Source of the DNA: Sphingobacterium faecale
Lineage (GTDB): Bacteria > Bacteroidota > Bacteroidia > Sphingobacteriales > Sphingobacteriaceae
Length of the DNA: 64,000 nt
Assembly (NCBI RefSeq): GCF_016746095.1
Contig: NZ_JAERTY010000003.1
Location: forward strand, 124,001-188,000
Direction of reading: 5' to 3'
Shown: one piece after another, positions 51,540 through 60,607 of the stretch
How the letters are laid out: each line of letters starts with the position of its first letter
Numbering within the stretch: the first letter of the stretch is position 1
The notes under the pieces: model-generated
The model's input: only the letters and a program-made list of their open reading frames with translations
Database searches by the model: none
Told to the model about the DNA's origin: nothing
Made by a program: the position numbers and the translations under genes

Positions 51540-52373
51540 TTAAATGACTCCAGCCTTGATAAGCTCCAATTCCATTTCTTTCTGTAACTTTTGTGCCTCT
51601 TCTCTAGCCCGCTCCGCAAAGTCCTTACCACTCGAAGCATAGATAATACCGCGGGTACTATTCACCAACAAACCACAATCTTTGTTCATCCCATACTGAC
51701 ATACATCTTGAAGCGATCCTCCCTGAGCTCCCACTCCGGGAACAAGTAAAAAATGATCTGGCGCATGCTCACGAATCTTCAAAAAAGCTTCCCCACGCGT
51801 AGCTCCCACCACATACATCAGATTCTCTACAGTACCCCAAGTATTGACTTTATCGATTACCTCTTCAAACAACTGCTTACCATCTGTATTGGAAAAATTC
51901 TGGAAATCCTTGCTTCCGGAATTGGAAGTCAGCGCAAGCACTATCGCCCATTTCCCTTCAAAATCTAAAAACGGCGTTACAGAATCCTTACCCATATAAG
52001 GTGCTATCGTAATCGAATCGAATCCCATCCCCGACACAGCCTCGTCAAAAAAAGCCTGCGCATACATATTAGATGTATTACCGATATCTCCACGTTTGGC
52101 ATCTGCTATACTAAAACAGCTCTTGGGAATTGCTTGCCATGTTTTTTGCAAGGAATGCCAGCCACGAACACCATAACTTTCATAAAACGCAATATTAGGC
52201 TTATACGCAACACAGAGATCTTCAGTAGCTTCTATGATAGCTTTATTAAAAGCAAAAATAGGATCCTCTTCATCAAGAAGATGAGCCGGTATCTTAGTAA
52301 TGTCCGTATCTAAACCAACACAAAGAAAAGATTGCTTCTCTTTAATCTGTTCTATTAACTCCTGTCTATTCAT
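51540..52373 (-). CDS. pyrF: Orotidine 5'-phosphate decarboxylase (long type)
   Basis: 277 residues of the type 2 family. The opening is [14 protein letters not shown], and the catalytic charged network lies in [14 protein letters not shown]. The C-terminal phosphate loop is [12 protein letters not shown]. It makes UMP from OMP in pyrimidine biosynthesis. It lies 7 bp after the TlpA gene stop, so probably co-transcribed with it. Confidence 0.95.
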   Translation of the reverse strand: MNRQELIEQIKEKQSFLCVGLDTDITKIPAHLLDEEDPIFAFNKAIIEATEDLCVAYKPNIAFYESYGVRGWHSLQKTWQAIPKSCFSIADAKRGDIGNTSNMYAQAFFDEAVSGMGFDSITIAPYMGKDSVTPFLDFEGKWAIVLALTSNSGSKDFQNFSNTDGKQLFEEVIDKVNTWGTVENLMYVVGATRGEAFLKIREHAPDHFLLVPGVGAQGGSLQDVCQYGMNKDCGLLVNSTRGIIYASSGKDFAERAREEAQKLQKEMELELIKAGVI

Positions 52374-52380
52374 TTAACTT

Positions 52381-52986
52381 TTATTGATCAATAAGATTCT
52401 GCACGAATGCTTCAACCTCTTTAGTCGAGTAATCATACATACCTTCTTCTTTTGCAGCAATCTTCCCATTCTTATCCAATATCACAGTAGTAGGAATGGC
52501 TCCTCCCAACCAATTGGAAGGAATTTCACCGTTAGGATATACGATAGGTAGTTTCAATTTTTGGTCTGTTAAAAACTTCGCCGTCCCTTCTACATCTCCT
52601 TCAATCTCCACAATCAAAAACTCGATGTTATCGTTACCCTTAAATTTATCATACAATTTCTGGATTGACGGCATTTCTGCTCGACAAGGTGGGCACCATG
52701 TCGCCCAAAAATTGATAAACAGCACCTTACCTTTGAGCTGTTCCGTATCATAGACAATATTATCTGCACTAGAGAATGATGCTTTGTCACCGATGGAATC
52801 GGGATCACTCTCCTTATCACCGGCCTGGGCCTCAACAGGCTTTTCCAATTTTGGCTTAAAAAAACCGATTTTCATCAGCTGCTGCTGTATAAAAATTCGA
52901 CTCGGCGACCATAGGACCAAGCCCATGAGCACCACGAAAACAATCCAACTGACAATATTTTTAATTTTCTTCTTTTCTGCCATCAT
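52381..52986 (-). CDS. Membrane-anchored TlpA-family thioredoxin
   Basis: 201 residues. An N-terminal membrane anchor (IVSWIVFVVLMGLVLW) is followed by a linker rich in Lys/Glu/Asp and a thioredoxin fold facing the periplasm. The redox motif is NFWATWCPPCRAEMPSI and the cis-Pro is in GAIPTTVILDKNGKI. Substrate unknown. It follows the pseudouridine synthase gene by 9 bp. This is the third thioredoxin-fold protein in the window. Confidence 0.9.
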   Translation of the reverse strand: MMAEKKKIKNIVSWIVFVVLMGLVLWSPSRIFIQQQLMKIGFFKPKLEKPVEAQAGDKESDPDSIGDKASFSSADNIVYDTEQLKGKVLFINFWATWCPPCRAEMPSIQKLYDKFKGNDNIEFLIVEIEGDVEGTAKFLTDQKLKLPIVYPNGEIPSNWLGGAIPTTVILDKNGKIAAKEEGMYDYSTKEVEAFVQNLIDQ

Positions 52987-52995
52987 TTCCAGAAA

Positions 52996-53739
52996 TTAGG
53001 TGTCAAATTTTTCCAATTGCTTAAGTAAAGTAGCAAAATCCTTCGGATACTCCGCATCAAAAGCATAACTCTTTCCATCAATAGTAAAGGCTACACTTTT
53101 TGAATGAAGTGCAAAACGCTTCATTATTGGTAATTCTTCCTCATCTTTGGACATCGTAAAACCACGCTTTTTTATCTGCGATAGAAAAACAGGCTTACCC
53201 CGATACATCGAATCCCCTACGATAGCAGCATGTTGTGTTGCCAAATGTATACGGATCTGGTGCATCCGCCCTGTAATAGGCCGACATTCCACCAGTGTAA
53301 AATGTTTAAAATAACGTATACTGTTAAAAATCGTTTCTGCCTGCTTACCATTTGCCCGATCAATACTCACATTCTTATTTCCCTGGTTCAAGATAGGCAA
53401 ATCAACGGTAAGGTTATCAAAAGTATGGGTCCCCTGTATAATAGCATGATACACTTTATTCACCCTTCTCTTTTCAAACTCAATAGAAACCAAACGATAA
53501 GTCTCTGGATTCTTTGCTATAAGAAGCACTCCAGAAGTATCCTTGTCCAATCGGTGACAAATCTGCGCATCACCATAATAACGTTTTGCTAAACGAAGGA
53601 TGTTAACTTCTCCCCCCTCACGTTCATCTAAAGAAGCGACAAAAGGTGGTTTATTGATAACAATAAGATTATCATCTTCGTAAATGATAAGATCGTTGAA
53701 TTTCGGAAATTTAAATAAACGGTTGTCGTTTTGAATCAT
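52996..53739 (-). CDS. RluA-family RNA pseudouridine synthase
   Basis: 247 residues. The catalytic Asp lies in ICHRLDKDTSGVLLIAKN, and the second motif is GRMHQIRIHLATQHAAIVGD. It lacks an obvious S4 domain, since the start IYEDDNLIVINKPPFV is already the catalytic domain. It isomerises specific uridines in rRNA or tRNA. The precise site cannot be assigned. Confidence 0.9.
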   Translation of the reverse strand: MIQNDNRLFKFPKFNDLIIYEDDNLIVINKPPFVASLDEREGGEVNILRLAKRYYGDAQICHRLDKDTSGVLLIAKNPETYRLVSIEFEKRRVNKVYHAIIQGTHTFDNLTVDLPILNQGNKNVSIDRANGKQAETIFNSIRYFKHFTLVECRPITGRMHQIRIHLATQHAAIVGDSMYRGKPVFLSQIKKRGFTMSKDEEELPIMKRFALHSKSVAFTIDGKSYAFDAEYPKDFATLLKQLEKFDT

Positions 53740-53821
53740 AGTGCAAAAATATAAAAACTAGGCGACTATTTAGCAACATAAGGTTTTTACATTAATATGC
53801 AGACAGCACCTTTATTATTTA

Positions 53822-53829
53822 TAATTTTG
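53822..53829 (+). promoter_or_regulatory. panB -7 box
   Basis: TAATTTTG fits the consensus and ends 18 nt before the ATG at 53848. It excludes the upstream in-frame ATG at 53797 as a start. Confidence 0.5.
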
Positions 53830-53847
53830 CAACAAAACAATTATATC

Positions 53848-54663
53848 ATGTCCGTAAATAAAATCATTAAGCGCGTCACTACTTCTAGCATCAAGGAAAT
53901 GAAACTTCGTGGCGAAAAAATAAGTATGCTGACTGGCTATGACTATACTATGGCGAAAGCTTTAGATGAATCAGGAGTAGACGTTATTCTAGTAGGCGAC
54001 TCTGCAGCAAATGTGTTTGCCGGGTACGAAACCACTCTCCCAATTACGCTCGACAATATGATCTATCATACATCAGCGGTAGCCAGAGGATGCCAACGCG
54101 CACTCGTTTTAGCCGATCTTCCCTTTGGTGAGTATCAGGGATCGACTGACAAAGCATACGAAGCTGCAGTAAGAATGATGAAAGAATCAGGAGCACATGC
54201 ACTTAAACTAGAAGGTGGTGAAGAAATAATTGATAACATCAAAAAAATAATAAACGCTGGTATCCCCGTATGTGGTCACCTCGGACTAACACCACAGTCC
54301 ATCAATAAATTTGGAACATTTGGTGTCCGTGCAAAAGACGAGGCTGAAGCAGAAAAACTAAAAACCGATGCACTCGCTCTACAGGAAGCAGGCTGTTTTG
54401 CTATCGTACTAGAGAAAATACCAGCGCAACTGGCAGAAGAGGTTTCAAAATCCTTACACATCCCTACAATAGGTATCGGGGCCGGCAATGGTTGTGATGG
54501 ACAAGTTTTGGTTGTTAATGATATGCTCGGAATGACTAAAGATTTTAAACCTAAATTTTTACGTCAATACCTCAACCTCTATCAAGAGATTACCAATGCA
54601 GCAGCACAATATGTAGCTGATGTCAAGGCGTTAGATTATCCAAATGAGAATGAACAGTATTAA
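53848..54663 (+). CDS. panB: 3-methyl-2-oxobutanoate hydroxymethyltransferase
   Basis: 271 residues from the ATG at 53848. KetoPantoate synthase signatures: ISMLTGYDYTMAKALDESGVDVILVGDSAANV, PITLDNMIYHTSAV, ALKLEGGEE, HLGLTPQSINKFG and the active-site GIGAGNGCDGQVLVVNDMLG. It transfers a hydroxymethyl group from methylene-THF to 2-oxoisovalerate, the first step to pantothenate and CoA. Cytoplasmic decamer in the family. Confidence 0.96.
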   Translation: MSVNKIIKRVTTSSIKEMKLRGEKISMLTGYDYTMAKALDESGVDVILVGDSAANVFAGYETTLPITLDNMIYHTSAVARGCQRALVLADLPFGEYQGSTDKAYEAAVRMMKESGAHALKLEGGEEIIDNIKKIINAGIPVCGHLGLTPQSINKFGTFGVRAKDEAEAEKLKTDALALQEAGCFAIVLEKIPAQLAEEVSKSLHIPTIGIGAGNGCDGQVLVVNDMLGMTKDFKPKFLRQYLNLYQEITNAAAQYVADVKALDYPNENEQY

Positions 54664-54685
54664 CCCATTATATTAAGACCATACT

Positions 54686-55285
54686 TTGGGAAAAATAATC
54701 ATCATAGGTATTTTGCTGGCGGTGTTGATATACTTCACACTCCGCCGGCTTAATTTTTTCAACTTCAATAAACCATCGCAGCGAATAAACTCTTCCCGAG
54801 TTATTGAAGTCACAGCTCCAACACAGCTCCTAAAAAGAGGGTTAAAACGCACCTTATATACGGTAGGTTCTGGATTAGTACTATTGATTCTCATAGTAGC
54901 TCTAGCTGCAAAATTCAAGATTGCATTAATTATGCTACCTATAAGCATATACCTAATCGCTCAGTTCTTTGTACTCAATAATCACGTCAAAACAATACGG
55001 GACCAACAGATACATTATGACTCAGAAACCCAAGATGTACATATAGAATGGATTAATGGCAAATCTCTCGAATTCAACTTACTAAAAGATGTAACAGAAC
55101 TAAAAGAAGTTCGTGCCGTACAAAAAAACAATGGTCTACATATGGGCTATTACCAACTTTTAATAAACACCAAGGTAATCTACCTACCATATCTTTTACA
55201 GGAAAACCCGGTCAATAAACCGTTTTTCGACAAGTTACAGCTGTTCAATAGGTCAATCGAGACCAAACTATTCCCTATTATCTAG
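54686..55285 (+). CDS. Membrane protein of unknown function
   Basis: 199 residues. No ATG occurs in the first 60 codons, so the TTG at 54686 is the likely start. It opens with a signal-anchor (IIIIGILLAVLIYFTL). Two closely spaced membrane segments follow around residues 60-95 (GSGLVLLILIVALAA, IALIMLPISIYLIAQFFVL). The soluble C-terminal half has alternating strands (DVHIEWINGKSLEFNLLKDVTE, YYQLLINTKVIYLPYLL) that could be a PH-like domain. No family recognised. It follows panB by 22 bp in the same direction. Confidence 0.65.
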   Translation: MGKIIIIGILLAVLIYFTLRRLNFFNFNKPSQRINSSRVIEVTAPTQLLKRGLKRTLYTVGSGLVLLILIVALAAKFKIALIMLPISIYLIAQFFVLNNHVKTIRDQQIHYDSETQDVHIEWINGKSLEFNLLKDVTELKEVRAVQKNNGLHMGYYQLLINTKVIYLPYLLQENPVNKPFFDKLQLFNRSIETKLFPII

Positions 55286-55373
55286 GATCGTCCAATACCC
55301 AATCAAAAACACGTCATTGTTGCCAAAAAGCCTCTAGAAATCTCCTTGCTACACACCAGCTAAACACTACCTA

Positions 55374-55423
55374 TAACGGACTTGAGCGGACTTTAACGGA
55401 CTTATGGGGACTTGAGCGGACTT
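55374..55423 (+). repeat. Five GGACTT boxes with exact 10-bp period
   Basis: GGACTT occurs at 55378, 55388, 55398, 55408 and 55418. The spacers are GAGC, TAAC, ATGG and GAGC, and the first unit is preceded by TAAC. The array sits in the 272-bp gap before the first L,D-transpeptidase gene. Confidence 0.85.
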
Positions 55424-55557
55424 ATCATACATGCCACAATCTTTTAACTAGCTGAAACCAGCGATTTTTCAAACGAAAACCCTAATAAAAAGACGTTCAA
55501 TCATTTTTGGTACAAACGTTGCTATACTCTTTTTAATTATTTAAGATTAACCCTTAT

Positions 55558-56613
55558 ATGAAATATTCACGTAGCATAAGCCGCGCATACAGTTTTATGG
55601 TTTTCGCCATTGCGCTCACATTTTTTTATTCCTGTGACCGCAAGGCATCACCTCAAACAGTAGATAAGGAAAAAATAAAAGCCGATAGCATTGCTCAAGC
55701 AAAAAAAGCAGAAGAGGAAAAAGAGAGAATGCGTCCGCGGACGGCAGCGGACATTACACTCAGCAAAGAACTGATCTTCGAAAAATATACACTAGAAGAC
55801 AAGTATAAGTATAAAGATACTTTTCGTGTATTTCAATGGGATAAAATTAAAGAAAAGTTGGCCTATATCGAAAACTTCCAACGGGAACACAACAATTATG
55901 GGTTAGTCGCAAACTACAAACATAAAAATGGAGAGGCTCCAACAGTAGCAAATTTCAAGCGAAATGCCTATAAAAGGGTGTCGGACACACTCGGAACGGA
56001 ACGCTATCAGTCTGCCCCTCTTTATAAAATCGGTGAGACCAAAGTACCAACAATATACGGTCGGGATGGTTCACTCGTCAAATTGCTATCAAGCGACACC
56101 TTAAACATGGTCCGTATTAAAGGTCTTACGAACATCGAAGGCGAATGGGATATCCCAAAACGCTATATTAAAGCCATAGGGGATACAGCTTCCTTTAAAC
56201 ATATTGTCGTTGTAGACGTGACTAATCAAAACATATGTGCATTGGAACATAAAAACGACAGCTGGATTATACGAAGCATGAACCCCTCTACAACAGGAAG
56301 ACACAATCCTCCCTATGGCATGGAGACACCTGTGGGCATTTATCTACTCCAAGAACAAAAACCAAAAATGTTCTATTATGCAGATGGAACGACCAATATA
56401 GCAGGTTATGCTCCTTGGGCAAGTCGGTTTACTAACGGAGCCTATATACACGGAGTCCCTACAAATGACCCCAAAGCGAAGATCATCGAATACAGCTGGA
56501 CACTCGGCACGACGCCACGTTCGCATATGTGTGTAAGAAATGCCTCATCTCACGCGAAGTTCGTTTATGACTGGATAAAGCCGTTTTCATCGCTTGTAAT
56601 TGTCATAGATTAA
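55558..56613 (+). CDS. L,D-transpeptidase family lipoprotein (YkuD)
   Basis: 351 residues. A lipoprotein signal ends FFYSC (Cys 26), then a charged helical linker. The catalytic YkuD domain occupies the C-terminal 150 residues: VVDVTNQNICALEHKND, TGRHNPPYGMETPVGIY, the His motif YIHGVPTN, and a nucleophile motif RSHMCVRNAS. In most members the last reads SHGCVR, so Gly is replaced by Met here. The family forms 3-3 peptide cross-links in peptidoglycan or attaches proteins to it. Periplasmic. Confidence 0.85.
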   Translation: MKYSRSISRAYSFMVFAIALTFFYSCDRKASPQTVDKEKIKADSIAQAKKAEEEKERMRPRTAADITLSKELIFEKYTLEDKYKYKDTFRVFQWDKIKEKLAYIENFQREHNNYGLVANYKHKNGEAPTVANFKRNAYKRVSDTLGTERYQSAPLYKIGETKVPTIYGRDGSLVKLLSSDTLNMVRIKGLTNIEGEWDIPKRYIKAIGDTASFKHIVVVDVTNQNICALEHKNDSWIIRSMNPSTTGRHNPPYGMETPVGIYLLQEQKPKMFYYADGTTNIAGYAPWASRFTNGAYIHGVPTNDPKAKIIEYSWTLGTTPRSHMCVRNASSHAKFVYDWIKPFSSLVIVID

Positions 56614-56700
56614 TCCTATCGAAAAGAATTAACATTTCTTAACATTTTTATAACACATTGGTAACGACCTTTGTATGTGGAAGGAAAATGTGTGTATATG

Positions 56701-57486
56701 AAAAAGACAATAGCTATTATAGGATTGACATCACTGGCGGGATTTTACGCCATATTCAGCAAACCTAATCAACTTAAACCTGAAACTATCCCCACAGCGC
56801 AACAAGTGGACTCGCTACAAGAAAAAGAAGATGAGTCTTTCATCGCAAAACTGTACAAGGAAATAGCCTTAAAAGGCAAGCTTAAGTTTGAAGCATTCGA
56901 AATGGCCATGAAAGGCTATCAAAATATGTCCTTTAAAAATAAGGATATCATCACCGTAATCGACTTTTCGCTACCCTCTACGGAAAAACGTATGGCCGTA
57001 ATTGATTTAAAAAACAAGAAAATACTTTTTCATACCATTGTATCTCACGGAAGAAACAGTGGAGAGAAGTATGCCACATCTTTTTCTAACAGTCATGGTT
57101 CCCACCAGAGTTCCCTTGGTTTTTACAAAACCGTAAATACCTATCAAGGAGGCAACGGGTACTCTTTAGTACTGGACGGACTGGAAAAAGGAATCAATGA
57201 CCAGGCCAAACCTAGAGCCGTAGTGGTACACGGAGCTGATTACTGTAGCCAGTCAATAATCAATTCTACAGGCAGACTGGGACGCAGTTATGGATGCCCA
57301 GCTCTACCAAGGGATTTGGCTAAGCCGATCATAAATACAATTAAAGACGGGACAATGCTTTTTATTTATGCAGAAAATAAGACTTATTTAGCGCAATCAA
57401 AAGTATTGAAAGCAAAACCACCTACGTTAATCGCACAAAAAGAAACTGTAGAAGAAACACAAGCAGGTCAAGGGGTGATGAATTAG
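56701..57486 (+). CDS. Murein L,D-transpeptidase catalytic-domain protein (YkuD_2 type)
   Basis: 261 residues from the ATG at 56701 (MKKTIAIIGLTSLAGFYAIF, a signal or anchor); an ATG 30 bp earlier adds only non-conserved residues. The catalytic domain has KRMAVIDLKNKKILFHTIVSHGRNSGEKYATSFSN, VVVHGADYCSQ and the nucleophile motif GRSYGCPALP, the pattern of the second YkuD family. It acts in the periplasm on peptidoglycan. It is encoded 87 bp after a different L,D-transpeptidase, so the pair may divide cross-linking and anchoring work. Confidence 0.85.
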   Translation, partial: KKTIAIIGLTSLAGFYAIFSKPNQLKPETIPTAQQVDSLQEKEDESFIAKLYKEIALKGKLKFEAFEMAMKGYQNMSFKNKDIITVIDFSLPSTEKRMAVIDLKNKKILFHTIVSHGRNSGEKYATSFSNSHGSHQSSLGFYKTVNTYQGGNGYSLVLDGLEKGINDQAKPRAVVVHGADYCSQSIINSTGRLGRSYGCPALPRDLAKPIINTIKDGTMLFIYAENKTYLAQSKVLKAKPPTLIAQKETVEETQAGQGVMN

Positions 57487-57544
57487 CCCTTCCTTGCTTT
57501 TCCATAACTAATTCGCTATTTTTAGACTCAAGCAACAAGAAAAA

Positions 57545-58600
57545 ATGAAGCGAATACTTTCCATTGATGGCGGCGGAATACGGGGTATTATCCCTGGTAT
57601 GCTGATAGTCGCCCTTGAGGACAGACTAAAAGAAATCAGTGGAAATCCCCAAACCCATATTTCCGAATACTTCGACTTTTTCTCAGGGACCAGTACCGGT
57701 GGCATATTAACATCGATTCTACTATTTCCCTCCGAACAAGATCCCTCTAAACCAAAATACTCTGCGAGAGAAGCTTTAGATATCTACCTCGAACACGGAG
57801 AAAGTATATTTTCAGCCAGCAAGTGGAGAAAATTCTTAAGCAAGTTTGGTTTAGTGAGTGAGATCTATAATGAAGAGGTTATCGAAAAAATACTCGCTGA
57901 TTATTTTGGAGACACCAAGCTGAGTGAACTCATCAAACCCTGTATCATAACAGCATACAATATTGAGCTTCGCAAAAACCACCTTTTCAGACAACAAAAA
58001 GCCATAAGTCATGGTGACTCACGAGACTTTTACCTGCGAGACGTATGTAGGGCCACCTCCGCTGCACCAACCTTTTTTTCAGTGGCCGAGATATTCTCCC
58101 TCGCCAATACTCGTTACGTACTCGTCGATGGAGGACTATTCGCGCACAACCCTGCGATATCAGCCCTTATTGAAGTTTTAAAAAACTTTAATACTTTTAG
58201 CATAAACGACATACACATACTTTCACTAGGTACAGGAATCACAAAAAACGCCTACAATTACGAAGATTTCAAGAAAAAATGGGCCATCTCTATTGGCCCC
58301 GCTTTAGTGGATATTATGACCTCTAGCTCCTCAGAGAGTAATGATTATTTTATTAAACAACTATTTCGCTCTGTAAACCATGCAGGCAATTACATCCGCA
58401 TAGAACCAAGCAACCTGTCCTCTATTGATCCTGGAATGGATGCCGCCAGTAAATCAAATATTCAAAAGATAGTAGCCCTATCCGATAAAGTGATCAGTGA
58501 AAACGAATTGGTCATCGACAAACTCGCGCATGAGCTCATACATGACAGAAAAGAAGTGGAACGGAGAAAAAAATCTGTTTGGAACTTCTTATATAAATAG
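57545..58600 (+). CDS. Patatin-like phospholipase
   Basis: 351 residues without a signal peptide. The oxyanion motif is DGGGIRG (residues 8-14), the nucleophile elbow GTSTGG (Ser 50) and the catalytic Asp is in VDGGLFAHNP. It hydrolyses acyl esters of phospholipids or related lipids. This compact type is also used as a CBASS defence effector (CapV-like), but no CD-NTase, Cap2 or Cap3 gene is adjacent, so a stand-alone lipase is more likely. It ends 4 bp from the convergent amidohydrolase gene. Confidence 0.88.
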   Translation: MKRILSIDGGGIRGIIPGMLIVALEDRLKEISGNPQTHISEYFDFFSGTSTGGILTSILLFPSEQDPSKPKYSAREALDIYLEHGESIFSASKWRKFLSKFGLVSEIYNEEVIEKILADYFGDTKLSELIKPCIITAYNIELRKNHLFRQQKAISHGDSRDFYLRDVCRATSAAPTFFSVAEIFSLANTRYVLVDGGLFAHNPAISALIEVLKNFNTFSINDIHILSLGTGITKNAYNYEDFKKKWAISIGPALVDIMTSSSSESNDYFIKQLFRSVNHAGNYIRIEPSNLSSIDPGMDAASKSNIQKIVALSDKVISENELVIDKLAHELIHDRKEVERRKKSVWNFLYK

Positions 58601-58604
58601 AAAG

Positions 58605-59435
58605 TTACGTTATCCCATAAAACCGTACAGCATTTCGCCCCCAAAAATCAGCCTGCTCGACTTCGTCAAACCCTTCCACACATCTTTCTGCAATCGAAAG
58701 TACTTCTTCATATGTAGCCGCCACTAAGCTTTTCGGCCAATCTGACCCAAAACAAACGCGACGCTGTCCAAAACAAGATATAACATGTTTTACATAAGGC
58801 ACACAATCATTAAAGGACCAATTCTCCCAACCAACCTGAGTGACAAGTCCTGAAATTTTACAGTATACATTGGGGAATACAGATAGGCTATCTATAAAAG
58901 ATGCCCATGCATCAAATTCTCCTGCCACAATCGCTGGTTTAGCCATATGGTCCAACATAAATGCCTGTTCAGGGTTACTGGCCACACATTGTAATGTACT
59001 AGTATAATGTCGTGGATGTATTAACAGATCGTAGGTATAATGATGTTGTGTAAGCGCTCTAATTCCTCGCTGAATAGAATCTTGCATCAAAAAATCGACA
59101 TCCATCTCTGCTTTCACATTATGCCGAAAGCCTTTCACAATTGGAATTCCGGAAAACTTCAAAAGCTGTTCCTCTATATCTTCTGCCCTTAGATCGATCC
59201 ACCCGATGACGGCTTTGACCATCTTATAAGCATCTGCCAACTCGATCAGAAAATCGGTCTCTCTTAGAGACTGATGAGCTTGTACTAAAACTGCTCCATC
59301 TAAACGATGATCTTTAAGCGTCTTCGAAATGTCGTTGGGCAGAAAATTACGTTGGATTACCTTCATTTCTTCAGTAATCCAAGTATCCGTCAACGGATCA
59401 AATAACCAAAAATGTTGGTGGGCATCTATACGCAT
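58605..59435 (-). CDS. Amidohydrolase_2 family lactonase (L-fuconolactonase-like)
   Basis: 276 residues of TIM-barrel amidohydrolase type. The metal-site motif RIDAHQHFWLFDP is at the N-terminus, with KGFRHN, MLDHMAKP and the final FGSDWP carrying the catalytic Asp. This pattern matches L-fucono-1,5-lactonase and relatives that open sugar lactones. It follows the FAH-family gene by 44 bp, which supports a role in an oxidative L-fucose or L-rhamnose route. Confidence 0.82.
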   Translation of the reverse strand: MRIDAHQHFWLFDPLTDTWITEEMKVIQRNFLPNDISKTLKDHRLDGAVLVQAHQSLRETDFLIELADAYKMVKAVIGWIDLRAEDIEEQLLKFSGIPIVKGFRHNVKAEMDVDFLMQDSIQRGIRALTQHHYTYDLLIHPRHYTSTLQCVASNPEQAFMLDHMAKPAIVAGEFDAWASFIDSLSVFPNVYCKISGLVTQVGWENWSFNDCVPYVKHVISCFGQRRVCFGSDWPKSLVAATYEEVLSIAERCVEGFDEVEQADFWGRNAVRFYGIT

Positions 59436-59479
59436 ATCTTACTTTATAAAAAACACTTCATATTACACTATTTCAACAC

Positions 59480-60334
59480 TTACTCCTGCCAAGCGACAAC
59501 ATCTTGTCTTTGCTCCCCTAAATATTCAGCCCCAAGCTCAATTACATCCCCTGCTTTTAGATAAATCGGAGGATTAAACCCCAAGCCTACACCTGCCGGC
59601 GTTCCAGTCGAAATTACATCTCCGGGCAGTAAAGTCATAAACTGGGAAACATAGGCCACGACATGTTCCACCGAGAAAATCAAGTTTTTTGTGTTTCCTT
59701 CTTGGCACTTCTTACCATTGACTTTTAACCACAACCGAAGATTATTGATATCGGGAATTTCTTCTTTCGTAGTTAACACTGGCCCCATAGGAGCAAAAGT
59801 ATCACAGCCTTTTCCTTTGTCCCAAGTTCCGCCTCGCTCCAACTGAAAATCACGCTCCGAGATATCATTATGTAATACATAACCTGCTACATAGTCCAAT
59901 GCTTCAGATTCTTTCACGTAGGTAGCTTTCTTTCCGATCACAATACCAAACTCAACTTCCCAATCTGTTTTTACGGAATTTTTAGGAATAATAACATTAT
60001 CATTTGGGCCAATAAGTGCCGTTGTAGATTTCATGAATATAATAGGTTCTGCAGGAATATTTGCTCCGGTTTCCTCCGCATGATCCCTATAATTTAACCC
60101 AATACAAACAATTTTGGAAGGACGGGCAAAAGGCACAGCGATACGGCTATCTTTTGGTATTTCAATAAGTTGCTCTAGGTTATCCTTCACGAATTGAGCC
60201 AACCTCGCTAGCCCATTTTCTTCGAAAAACCGCTCATCATAGTCACTTCCAAAAGCAGTAGTATCATAATTTACACCATCAATCTGAACACCTATCTTCT
60301 CTCTACCGAATGTACCGTAACGTATTAATTTCAT
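59480..60334 (-). CDS. Fumarylacetoacetate hydrolase family protein
   Basis: 284 residues. The metal-binding acidic residues lie in DWEVEFGIVIG, with IVCIGLNYRDHAEETG, NDISERDFQ, GKGCDTFAPMGP and the C-terminal GDVISTGTPAGVG. This subgroup includes 2,4-diketo-3-deoxy-L-fuconate and -rhamnonate hydrolases, which would fit the adjacent lactonase. Other enzymes of that pathway are not in the window. Cytoplasmic. Confidence 0.85.
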   Translation of the reverse strand: MKLIRYGTFGREKIGVQIDGVNYDTTAFGSDYDERFFEENGLARLAQFVKDNLEQLIEIPKDSRIAVPFARPSKIVCIGLNYRDHAEETGANIPAEPIIFMKSTTALIGPNDNVIIPKNSVKTDWEVEFGIVIGKKATYVKESEALDYVAGYVLHNDISERDFQLERGGTWDKGKGCDTFAPMGPVLTTKEEIPDINNLRLWLKVNGKKCQEGNTKNLIFSVEHVVAYVSQFMTLLPGDVISTGTPAGVGLGFNPPIYLKAGDVIELGAEYLGEQRQDVVAWQE

Positions 60335-60508
60335 ACTGTTTTTAATTAAAGTGTAAAGATTCTAAAACACCGCTAAGGAAGATATAAAAATTTCCATCCG
60401 TGCGATGCCATGTTAATATCCCAACAAATTACTGAACATAATTGAAATAAAACACCAACAAATTTACCATTTAAGAACACTATCTTACCATAATTAACAC
60501 CAACGAAC

Positions 60509-60562
60509 AATACATCTACTAATACTTTCAACCAACGGTAGAAAAGTATTAGTAGATGTATT
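60509..60562. repeat. 20-bp perfect inverted repeat after the GH92 gene
   Basis: The arms at 60509-60528 and 60543-60562 (core CATCTACTAATACTTT) are fully complementary with a 14-nt loop. No T run follows on either strand. It may be a terminator of the GH92 unit or a structural element. Confidence 0.7.
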
Positions 60563-60607
60563 ATATAATAGGTTTAATTTATATTTTTCAAAACAGAAAG
60601 TCAAGTC

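Noticed and set aside
55374..55423. CRISPR array
   Set aside because: The repeated unit is 6 bp with 4-bp linkers; no long repeats, no 30-bp spacers and no cas genes.
57545..58600. A CBASS defence locus
   Set aside because: Only the patatin gene fits; no CD-NTase, Cap2/Cap3 or other signalling gene is adjacent.
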